This document shows, in pieces, positions 1 through 5,510 of a stretch of 16,195 bases of DNA (positions within the stretch are counted from its first letter, which is position 1; every line of letters begins with the position of its first letter). The notes below the pieces were generated by a model, which saw only the letters and a program-made list of their open reading frames with translations, searched no databases and was not told the DNA's origin. Origin of the DNA: BOG-908 sp964250925 (GTDB lineage Bacteria; Pseudomonadota; Alphaproteobacteria; Acetobacterales; Acetobacteraceae); assembly GCA_964250925.1 (NCBI GenBank), contig CAXUHU010000078.1, forward strand, positions 1 to 16,195, in the 5' to 3' direction. The position numbers and the translations under genes are program-made.

Positions 1-91
1 GCGATGCACCCAGACGCTGCCAAGCCCATATCGAGAAGCAGCCCGCAATTTCGGCGAGAGCGGCGCCGATATACGCGACGATCGTGGTCAT
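1..91 (-). CDS. YnfA/UPF0060 family small membrane protein, N-terminal part (runs off the left edge)
   Basis: Only the first 30 codons are in the window. The reading frame stays open to position 1, so the gene continues beyond the edge. The visible peptide starts MTTIVAYIGAALAEIAGCF and continues with SIWAWQRLG. This matches the hallmark N-terminus of the YnfA/UPF0060 family: a hydrophobic first helix with AxxAEIxGCF, then a tryptophan-rich WxWxRLG. Family members are about 110 residues long with four membrane segments in the inner membrane. They resemble small multidrug-resistance transporters, but the substrate is generally not established. The ATG (91-89) shares its A with the TGA stop of the upstream MerR gene, so the two are very probably co-transcribed and translationally coupled. 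Regulation by that MerR protein is an inference from this arrangement. Confidence 0.8.
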   Translation of the reverse strand, partial: MTTIVAYIGAALAEIAGCFSIWAWQRLGAS

Positions 92-537
92 CAGGTGAGG
101 CCGCGAGCGATTGGTGACAGACGCGGGCGCGTGCTCGACAAGTCATCTAAGATCACACAATCAGGACCGGGGCCGCCGACACACTCTGCGTCACACAGCT
201 CGACAAATTGCTTAATGCTCGCTTCCAAAGCCTTGAGCTCGCGCAGCTTCGCCCAAACCGCAGCAAGGTGAGACCTGGCAAGGTCGCTTGCCTCAAGACA
301 AGATCGCGACCGATCCTGAACGAGCGAAACAAGCGTCCGCACCTGCTCGACCGAGAAACCGAAATCGCGGCACCTGCGGATCAACGTCAGGCGCCGTACA
401 TCATTGTCGCCGTACCGTCGCTGGTTGCCGTCCCGACGATCAGGGCGCGGCAACAGATCGATCTGTTTATAGTAGCGGATCATCGCCGGGTTCGTGCCTG
501 TGCGAGTAGCGAGCTCGCCTATTCTGTACACCGTCAT
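91..537 (-). CDS. MerR-family, metal-type transcriptional regulator
   Basis: This is a 148-residue regulator, a normal length for the family. The N-terminal winged helix-turn-helix begins MTVYRIGELATRTG, continues through MIRYYKQIDLLP (19-30) and RRYGDNDVRRL (40-50), and is followed by the long dimerisation helix (about 80-112). Cysteines at 80, 115, 119 and 127 fit the metal-sensor pattern: C80 and C115 fall where the first two mercury ligands of Tn501 MerR lie, and C119-x7-C127 has CueR-like spacing in the terminal loop. The SoxR-type Fe-S cluster motif is absent. The metal cannot be assigned from sequence; Hg, Cd/Zn and Cu are all possible. I chose the ATG at 537 because the protein then begins exactly at the family start; an upstream TTG (567) would add ten residues that do not fit and would lie inside the operator. 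The stop overlaps the next gene, a YnfA-type protein. A divergent thiol-rich gene starts at 638. Confidence 0.9.
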   Translation of the reverse strand: MTVYRIGELATRTGTNPAMIRYYKQIDLLPRPDRRDGNQRRYGDNDVRRLTLIRRCRDFGFSVEQVRTLVSLVQDRSRSCLEASDLARSHLAAVWAKLRELKALEASIKQFVELCDAECVGGPGPDCVILDDLSSTRPRLSPIARGLT

Positions 538-556
538 ACCAGCCCCAAAATTGTGC

Positions 557-587
557 TTGAACCTCAAGTTGCTTGAGGTTGTAGGGC
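557..587 (+). promoter_or_regulatory. MerR-type operator and promoter between divergent genes
   Basis: A perfect inverted repeat occupies 560-580: AACCTCAAG, a 3-base centre TTG, then CTTGAGGTT. It overlaps a -35-like TTGAAC (557-562), and 19 bases later a weak -10-like TAGGGC (582-587) follows. MerR-family activators bind a dyad inside an over-long 19-20 bp spacer and untwist it, so this layout predicts a promoter reading rightward into the gene at 638 and controlled by the regulator at 91-537. The arm sequence closely resembles the published SoxR box, but the regulator here lacks the SoxR cluster cysteines. The same site could also repress the regulator's own leftward promoter. Confidence 0.8.
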
Positions 588-637
588 AGAGCCAGCGGCA
601 GTCGCTTTACCGGTCCGCAGAACCGACAGGAGTGCAC

Positions 638-1492
638 ATGGACAAGGGAGCGGCAGCACCAACCTCTTGCAAGCTGGACGGTAGCGGCTTCAGGGCTCGC
701 ATCGCCTGGATTGCCGACTTGAACTTGCGGGCACTCAGAGCCGCGCGTCGCGACGACCTCCGGCTCGGACTCGACTACGCCTCATCGGCCCTTGCCGATG
801 TCAGCCAGATGGTCGATCAGGAACGCGAATGTTGCGGGTTTCTCACCTTCGAGCTGGTCGAGCGAGGCGAGACGGTTACGCTCGCAATCATGGCACCGGA
901 GGCAGCGCGGGATGTTGCCGACATGCTGTTCGGCCCCTTCCAAGACAGGACGCCGCAACTGCATCCGCCGACTGCGCCAGTGGATGGTGCGCATGAACAC
1001 GGAGGCTCAGAAACGGAGCAGCCGAGCCATTGCCGTGGCTGCCACGACCTCTTCAGTGGCAGCGTTAGCCTGCGGAGCGTGCTGCGTCCTCTCGATCGCC
1101 ATCCCAGCCGCGACGCTTGGTTTATTTGGCGGCTTCATAGCTTGGCTAGCTCAGGCCTATTGTTGGCTGACGCCCATCGCGGTTTGTGCGGTGATCGTCA
1201 GTTGGCTGTGGGTCGCAGCCCAATCCAAGCGGTCGGGCAAACGCCAAGCAAAGTCGACCTCCGTCATCCTGAGCTTCGCCACGGTGATGACGGCGCTGGC
1301 CTGGATGTGGCCGATGTTGAAAAACGCGATCGTCGGGCTGCGGCGTCAAAAGGCGATTGCGCCGGACATGATCCGGTTGGCAGGGCGTCAACTCCAGGAA
1401 GAGTTGGAAACCACCTATCGCCTACCCAATCGCTCTACCAAATTACTCGTAAGTCGGCCGATACAGGAATGTTGTTTTTCAACAGCTTATAG
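638..1492 (+). CDS. thiol-rich conserved protein of a MerR-linked module (authentic part probably ends near 1000)
   Basis: The ATG at 638 has a good ribosome site, AGGAG at 628-632, five bases upstream. The first ~115 residues look like a real globular protein: FRARIAWIADLNLRALRAARRDDL (in two conserved blocks), DVSQMVDQERECCGFLTF with a paired Cys-Cys, and APEAARDVADMLFGPF. I recognise this pattern only as an uncharacterised protein seen beside MerR regulators and MerT/MerC-like membrane proteins; I give it no function beyond probable thiol-based metal handling. The frame stays open to 1492, but past about residue 125 the translation is rich in R, D, H and S and looks out of frame. From position 993 the coding signal moves to the +1 frame, where a membrane protein appears. 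Either two genes overlap with the downstream one translationally coupled, or an originally fused gene has suffered a one-base frameshift around 940-1020. Expression probably depends on the operator at 557-587. Confidence 0.6.
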   Translation: MDKGAAAPTSCKLDGSGFRARIAWIADLNLRALRAARRDDLRLGLDYASSALADVSQMVDQERECCGFLTFELVERGETVTLAIMAPEAARDVADMLFGPFQDRTPQLHPPTAPVDGAHEHGGSETEQPSHCRGCHDLFSGSVSLRSVLRPLDRHPSRDAWFIWRLHSLASSGLLLADAHRGLCGDRQLAVGRSPIQAVGQTPSKVDLRHPELRHGDDGAGLDVADVEKRDRRAAASKGDCAGHDPVGRASTPGRVGNHLSPTQSLYQITRKSADTGMLFFNSL

Positions 1493-1606
1493 GCTTGGGA
1501 CTAAATCGGCCAAGTCCCAAGCTTCGGAGACAAAACCCGTCTCCGGAGAGAAAACAGCCGTTCGTTTCGGGATCGAAGCCTCAAGCCTGGCTGCGGAAAA
1601 CCAGGC
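1491..1606. other. cluster of three hairpins next to the tRNA-Gly remnant
   Basis: Three inverted repeats follow one another. The first has arms 1491-1502 and 1513-1524 (core CTTGGGACT/AGTCCCAAG, 12 bp with one G-U, 10-base loop). The second has arms 1525-1531 and 1539-1545 (CGGAGAC/GTCTCCG, 7 bp, 7-base loop). The third has arms 1585-1590 and 1601-1606 (GCCTGG/CCAGGC, 6 bp, 10-base loop). They lie where the downstream flank of the original tRNA-Gly gene would be (minus strand), so they may be tRNA 3' processing or termination structures, but none is followed by a clean U-tract. No credible gene is seen between 1348 and 1968. Confidence 0.5.
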
Positions 1607-1666
1607 AAATACCGGGCTTTTTAGGGGTGGGTCATCCAGGCGGAGAATGGTTGGATACCGGCCGAC

Positions 1667-1714
1667 TGGAGCGGGCGAAGGGATTCGAACCCTCGACCCC
1701 AACCTTGGCAAGGT
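1667..1714 (-). other. orphan 3' half of tRNA-Gly(GCC), a probable attachment-site remnant
   Basis: On the minus strand, positions 1714 to 1667 read as the anticodon loop with GCC, the 3' side of the anticodon stem, variable loop, T-arm (with GGGTTCGAATCCC), 3' acceptor strand CGCCCGC, discriminator T and encoded CCA (1667-1669). The D-arm and 5' acceptor strand that should follow toward higher coordinates are absent: homology stops at the anticodon stem near 1714-1716. A fragment from anticodon loop to CCA is exactly what tyrosine integrases leave at the distal end of an element inserted in a tRNA gene. The intact tRNA-Gly expected in that case is not in this window. It is not a working tRNA gene. 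Confidence 0.85.
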
Positions 1715-1968
1715 CTGACTGGTACGGCCTGAAGGTAATCTCGTCATGCGCAAGGCGTTGCTGTGGGTGGGGCGGCTGCCGCTAGCCGGCTAATTCGCGG
1801 AGCGTGTCTGTGCCACAGAGGCTGCAGCAACCAAATTCATTTATGCCAGGGCAATTGGGTATGGTATGTAGTTGGACCTTTATTGGTTTAGCTGCTTACC
1901 CACCGGCAGCGATCATCCACTGGCGCGATAGACCGTCGATCTACACCTGCACTCTCAACGTGCCTCTG
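1715..1968. other. gene-free stretch downstream of the integrase
   Basis: I see no convincing coding sequence here. It holds only small dyads: TAGCCGGCTA at 1783-1792, and TCTGTG/CACAGA around 1807-1819. Neither is followed by a U-tract in the integrase direction, so no clear terminator is present. Confidence 0.5.
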
Positions 1969-3198
1969 TCATCGCGATGAGCCGACACAATAGCCCCCCC
2001 AAGCGATGCTTAATTCGCGGCGCTTTTGAAACAGGTCTCCGCGCCTGTAAGCAGCCTCAACCTTGTCGCCGACCGCGTGCGCCAGAGCCAACTCGGAAAC
2101 CTCACTTGAGAAGTTCGTGCACTCGGTCGCCCAATCCTTGAACGTACTCCGAAAACCATGCGTCGTGATCTCCGGCCGGCCGAGGCGCTTCAGGACAGCT
2201 AGCATGGTCATATCGCTTAGATGACCTTCTGACGTTCCGCCAGGGAAGACGTATGCGCTCGGCCCCGTCTTCAGCCTGAACAACGCCGCCACCTTCAGAA
2301 CGGCCAAGGCAGGGCCCGAAAGTGGCGCCCTGAACTCTCGTTCACCTTTCATTCGCACGGCCGGGACTGTCCAGACCGCTTCCTTCAGGTCGATTTCATC
2401 CCATGTAGCTTCGAGGGTCATGCCTGTACGGCCGCAGGTTAGAATTGTGAATTGAAGCGCTAGAGCACCAACTCCCGCCGCTGCCTGAAGGGTGGGGAAG
2501 AAAATAGGGATTTCAGCATACGGAAGCGCCGGCTGATGTTCGACCGGCGCAATCTTGCTGATGGCAGGAAGAATTTGGCGCAGGTGGTCGCGCCACCTCG
2601 CAGGGTTCTCGCCCGTGCGATTGCCCATCACCTTCTCCGCGTCCAGGATCACCTCGATCCTGGCGCGGACGCGTGACGCGGTCTCGCTCTTCGTCCTCCA
2701 GATCGGCTGAAGGGCTGACAACACGTGCGCGGTGTCGAGGTTCGCGACGGGCACGTCACCGAAATGCGGGTAGACGTAGGTGGCGAGAGTGGACGGCCAT
2801 TGGGCAGCATGCACGGCGCTGCGCCATTCCGCCCGTTTGTTGGCGATGAAATCTTCCGCAGCCTGGCGGAAGGTGCGGGCGGCGATCAGGTCCTGTTGCG
2901 CAGCTGCCCGCGTTGCGGCTGCTGCGGCATCGTTGGCTGCCAGCGGGTCGATGCCGGCGCGCACTGCGCGATGCAGTTCGCCGGCACGGACTCTGGCTTC
3001 AGCCAAGGTGACCGAGTTGGAGCCACGTGCCCGACCGAGACCCATCTCCCGGAGCTTGCCCGACCGAGTATATCTGAATACCCAGAACGCAGTGATCGCT
3101 GATCTGACGAGCACATAAAGCCCGTCGCCATCACCGTATCGGCCGGGCTTTGCCGTGCGAACCTTTGCTGCCGTCAAGCCCGCAGAGCGAACCGGCAT
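1969..3198 (-). CDS. P4-type site-specific tyrosine integrase
   Basis: A 409-residue recombinase that would integrate and excise an element at a tRNA gene. Residues 8-90 form the DUF4102-type arm-binding domain (LTAAKVRTAKPGRYGDGDGLY). Residues about 108-210 form the SAM-like core-binding domain. The catalytic domain follows, with Arg257 (CGRTG), Lys284 (RMKGE), His347 and Arg350 (HGFR), His374 (LAHAV) and Tyr384 (AYRRGD). The full catalytic set is therefore present, although the usual R-[ST]-G-E after the first Arg is RTGM here. I start it at the ATG at 3198 because MPVRSAGLTAAK matches the family start and GGGGAAGAG lies just upstream. An in-frame ATG at 3327 would add 43 residues of unlike composition. 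The gene begins about 200 bp beyond the 3' end of tRNA-Ser and reads away from it, the usual layout for its target. Length is normal for the family. Confidence 0.93.
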   Translation of the reverse strand: MPVRSAGLTAAKVRTAKPGRYGDGDGLYVLVRSAITAFWVFRYTRSGKLREMGLGRARGSNSVTLAEARVRAGELHRAVRAGIDPLAANDAAAAATRAAAQQDLIAARTFRQAAEDFIANKRAEWRSAVHAAQWPSTLATYVYPHFGDVPVANLDTAHVLSALQPIWRTKSETASRVRARIEVILDAEKVMGNRTGENPARWRDHLRQILPAISKIAPVEHQPALPYAEIPIFFPTLQAAAGVGALALQFTILTCGRTGMTLEATWDEIDLKEAVWTVPAVRMKGEREFRAPLSGPALAVLKVAALFRLKTGPSAYVFPGGTSEGHLSDMTMLAVLKRLGRPEITTHGFRSTFKDWATECTNFSSEVSELALAHAVGDKVEAAYRRGDLFQKRRELSIAWGGYCVGSSR

Positions 3199-3335
3199 CT
3201 CTCTTCCCCAAATCGCCAGCCCGTAAATAGGGCTCTTGCTCGGCGCTTGCCAGAAAAATCGTCCCCACATCCGTCCCCTCATCACGGGCGCGAACGGATA
3301 CAATCGAACGCGGTCTGCTATGGTCATCGGACTAG

Positions 3336-3365
3336 AATATATAGAGAATAATATACGTGCACCAA
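3336..3365 (-). promoter_or_regulatory. candidate integrase promoter
   Basis: The minus strand shows TTGGTG (3365-3360) and, 18 bases later, TATATT (3341-3336), within a short AT-rich patch that stands out from its GC-rich surroundings. The predicted start would fall near 3329, leaving a leader of about 130 bases to the preferred ATG at 3198. If the ATG at 3327 were used instead, the transcript would be almost leaderless. The assignment rests on consensus matching only. Confidence 0.4.
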
Positions 3366-3404
3366 CAGCTTACGGGTCGAACGCGGCGGGTTGCGAATGG
3401 TATG

Positions 3405-3495
<91 letters not shown>

Positions 3496-3512
3496 GAGCG
3501 CGTGGCCGGCCA

Positions 3513-3542
3513 TTCATAGTGGGTTCGGGCAGTGTTCTGCAA
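3513..3542 (-). promoter_or_regulatory. candidate tRNA-Ser promoter
   Basis: The minus strand has TTGCAG (3542-3537), an 18-base spacer, and TATGAA (3518-3513), placing the start a few bases upstream of the mature 5' end at 3495. It lies back to back with the candidate rplU promoter. Consensus match only. Confidence 0.4.
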
Positions 3543-3546
3543 CTGG

Positions 3547-3575
3547 TTGACAGGGTATAAGCGCGGCAGTAGGTC
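3547..3575 (+). promoter_or_regulatory. candidate promoter of the rplU operon
   Basis: A perfect -35 TTGACA at 3547-3552 is followed after 17 bases by TAGGTC (3570-3575), a moderate -10. A start near 3582 would leave a leader of roughly 115 bases before rplU. It is the only strong -35 hexamer seen between tRNA-Ser and rplU. Confidence 0.5.
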
Positions 3576-3697
3576 TAGGTTCTGGTGCGAAACACGGGTG
3601 CACAGGTCGTTGTGCGCCCGCCTACTGGCATTGAGGTGCGCAGACATCTCGATAAACAAGAATCGGGCGCCAGTGAGCGCTTGCAATGGAGTATGCT

Positions 3698-4153
3698 ATG
3701 TTTGCTGTCATCCGCACGGGTGGGAAGCAGTATCGCGTGACGCCGAATGCGGTCGTCAAAGTCGAGAAGATCGAGGCCGAGGCGGGTGCCGTTTTCACGT
3801 TCACCGATGTGCTGGCCGTGGGATCCGAGGCGGGCGTCACGCTGGGCACGCCCGTAGTGGCTGGTGCCAGCGTAACCGCAACGGTTGTGGCACAGGACCG
3901 GCTGGACAAGGTGATCATCTTCAAAAAACGGCGCCGGCAGAACAGCCGCCGCAAGAACGGGCATCGCCAGCATGTGACCGTGTTGCGCGTGTCCGAGATA
4001 AACGCGTCTGGGCATGATCAGGTGAGCGCCAACTCCGCTCCTGATCGGGACGGTGCTGCGGTGCCGCCCGTGACCGAAGCGATGGCGGCGGCGCCCCAGG
4101 CGATCGACACTGCGCCGCTCCACGAGGGCGACGCACAAGCGGCAGGAGCGTAG
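3698..4153 (+). CDS. rplU: 50S ribosomal protein bL21
   Basis: A large-subunit protein that binds 23S rRNA. The 151-residue product starts MFAVIRTGGKQYRVTP, the family N-terminus, and carries the signature IFKKRRRQNSRRKNGHRQ (74-91) and VTVLRV. I prefer the ATG at 3698 because GGAG (3688-3691) sits six bases upstream; an earlier ATG (3686) has no ribosome site and would make this GGAG coding. The core fold ends at about residue 103. The remaining ~48 residues are an Ala/Pro/Asp-rich low-complexity tail, an extension seen in some alphaproteobacterial L21 proteins and probably disordered. The stop lies one base before the rpmA start, so the two are translationally coupled. Confidence 0.96.
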   Translation: MFAVIRTGGKQYRVTPNAVVKVEKIEAEAGAVFTFTDVLAVGSEAGVTLGTPVVAGASVTATVVAQDRLDKVIIFKKRRRQNSRRKNGHRQHVTVLRVSEINASGHDQVSANSAPDRDGAAVPPVTEAMAAAPQAIDTAPLHEGDAQAAGA

Positions 4154-4154
4154 C

Positions 4155-4424
4155 GTGGCACATAAGAAAGCAGGCGGCTCGTCCCGTAACGGCCGCGACA
4201 CGGAAGGCCGGCGCCTGGGCGTGAAGAAGTTTGGCGGCGAGGCGGTCGTCCCGGGCAACATCATCATCCGGCAGCGCGGCACGAAGTGGAAGCCCGGCAC
4301 GAACGTCGGCTTGGGCAAGGACCACACGATCTTTGCCGTGGTTGAAGGTCGCGTGAAGTTTCAGACGCGGGCCGACGACCGGGTGTATGTTTCTGTCGAA
4401 CAGCGGCCGATTGCGGCCGAGTAG
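4155..4424 (+). CDS. rpmA: 50S ribosomal protein bL27
   Basis: An 89-residue L27 beginning MAHKKAGGSSRNGRDTEGRRLG, with the conserved block VVPGNIIIRQRGTKWKPG and GKDHTIFA. L27's basic N-terminus reaches the peptidyl transferase centre. The start is GTG at 4155, with AGGAG at 4144-4148 inside the end of rplU. Length is typical. No N-terminal cleavage extension as in Firmicutes is present. Confidence 0.97.
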   Translation: MAHKKAGGSSRNGRDTEGRRLGVKKFGGEAVVPGNIIIRQRGTKWKPGTNVGLGKDHTIFAVVEGRVKFQTRADDRVYVSVEQRPIAAE

Positions 4425-4442
4425 GATTTAGGAGTTGGGATG

Positions 4443-4482
4443 CAGGCGTCGGTTCGGGCGGGACCGGGTTATCTGACGCCTG
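4443..4482 (+). promoter_or_regulatory. inverted repeat between rpmA and obgE
   Basis: Arms CAGGCGTC (4443-4450) and GACGCCTG (4475-4482) pair perfectly over 8 bp around a 24-base GC-rich loop that can itself fold. No U-tract follows, so it looks like an attenuator, processing site or mRNA-stability element rather than an intrinsic terminator. It takes up most of the 81-base gap. Confidence 0.5.
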
Positions 4483-4505
4483 ACTGCTGATGCCCGAGCC
4501 CTGAG

Positions 4506-5510
4506 ATGAAGTTTCTCGACCAGGCTAAGATCTATGTCCGTTCCGGCGATGGTGGGGACGGCGTCATAGCGTTCCGGCGCGAGCGGTTCATTGAGTTTGG
4601 CGGCCCAGACGGAGGCACCGGCGGACGGGGCGGAAACGTAGTGTTCGAGGCGGTGCCCAACCTCAACACGCTGATCGACTTCCGCTATACGCAGCATTTT
4701 CGCGCGCGCAAGGGCGGCAACGGTGCCGGTTCCGACCGCACCGGCGCCGGCGCCGATGATGTGCACATCCGCGTGCCGATCGGCACGCAAATCCTGGCCG
4801 ACGACCAGGAGACCCTGCTCGCCGACCTGGACACGCCGGGCAAGCGGGTCGTGCTATGCCGCGGCGGCGATGGCGGGCACGGCAATACGCATTTCAAGAC
4901 GAGCACCAACCGCGCGCCGCGTCGCGCCGATAAGGGGTGGCCGGGCGAGGAGCGCTGGGTGTGGCTGCGGCTGAAGCTGATTGCGGACGCCGGCCTGGTG
5001 GGCCTGCCCAACGCCGGCAAGTCCACCTTCCTGGCGGCCAGCAGTGCCGCGCGGCCGAAGATTGCCGACTACCCGTTTACCACGCTGCACCCTCAGCTTG
5101 GCGTGATCCGGCTGTCCAACTCCGAAGAATTCGTGCTGGCCGACATTCCCGGCCTGATCGAGGGCGCGCATGAGGGTGCCGGGCTGGGCGACCGCTTCCT
5201 GGGCCATGTAGAGCGTTGCGCGGTGCTGCTGCATTTGGTGGACGGGGCGGCCGGCAACGTCGTGGATTCCTGGCGCACGGTGCGCGGCGAGCTGTGCGCC
5301 TACGGCGCGGGGCTGGAGGACAAGCCGGAGCTGATCGTGCTGAACAAGGCCGACGCGATGACACCGCGCGAGGCGAGCGCCCGGCGCGCGGCGCTGGCGC
5401 GCGCCTCGGGACAAGCGGTCCACACCATGTCGGGCGCCACGGGACGGGGCGTGCCGGAAATGCTGCGCGCTTTGCAGGACGCGATCACGGCAAATCGCGC
5501 GGGCGGGTGA
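4506..5510 (+). CDS. obgE: Obg/CgtA GTPase, ribosome assembly
   Basis: An essential GTPase that binds the 50S subunit late in assembly and links it to growth control. The 334-residue product has the glycine-rich Obg fold (1-158, with GDGGDG, GGPDGGTGGRGG, GGDGGHGN). The G domain follows: G1 GLPNAGKS (166-173), switch I YPFTTLHP (189-196), G3 DIPG (213-216), G4 NKAD (280-283) and G5 SGAT (309-312). There is no clear C-terminal OCT domain, as is usual in Gram-negative bacteria. The start at 4506 matches the family N-terminus MKFLDQAKIYVRSGDGG; the ribosome site is weak (GAGCCCTGAG). It belongs to the rplU-rpmA-obgE transcription unit and its stop overlaps the proB start. Confidence 0.97.
   Translation: MKFLDQAKIYVRSGDGGDGVIAFRRERFIEFGGPDGGTGGRGGNVVFEAVPNLNTLIDFRYTQHFRARKGGNGAGSDRTGAGADDVHIRVPIGTQILADDQETLLADLDTPGKRVVLCRGGDGGHGNTHFKTSTNRAPRRADKGWPGEERWVWLRLKLIADAGLVGLPNAGKSTFLAASSAARPKIADYPFTTLHPQLGVIRLSNSEEFVLADIPGLIEGAHEGAGLGDRFLGHVERCAVLLHLVDGAAGNVVDSWRTVRGELCAYGAGLEDKPELIVLNKADAMTPREASARRAALARASGQAVHTMSGATGRGVPEMLRALQDAITANRAGG

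Larger units (their letters stand above)
993..1718 (+). pseudogene. MerT/MerC-like membrane protein, apparently frameshifted at its 5' end and lacking its native stop
   Basis: From the ATG at 993 this frame gives three or four hydrophobic segments. The first contains ALACGACCVLSIAIPAATLG, with a Cys-Cys pair in a membrane helix as in MerT-type mercuric transporters. It is followed by AYCWLTPIAVCAVIVSWLW and by SVILSFATVMTALAWMWPML. The recognisable part ends near 1347 (...VGLRR). No stop occurs there: the frame runs on through non-coding hairpins and finally translates a tRNA remnant (ending near 1718), so the 3' end looks replaced by recombination. The 5' side joins out of frame to the ECC-containing protein at 638; no strong ribosome site precedes 993. 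It may be a decayed second half of a fused gene, or a still-translated overlapping gene with a foreign tail. Likely role if functional: inner-membrane metal uptake or efflux paired with the MerR regulator. Confidence 0.55.

Noticed and set aside
557..587. A SoxR regulon operator
   Set aside because: The arms match the SoxR box, but the central spacing is one base shorter and the adjacent regulator has no SoxR Fe-S cysteine motif; a metal-type MerR is the simpler reader.
1667..1714. A functional tRNA-Gly gene
   Set aside because: The D-arm and 5' acceptor strand are missing; sequence past 1716 does not pair with the acceptor strand.
1495..1785. Short frame giving a peptide with AKGFEPSTPTLA
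   Set aside because: This is a translation of the tRNA-Gly remnant, a well-known source of false proteins.
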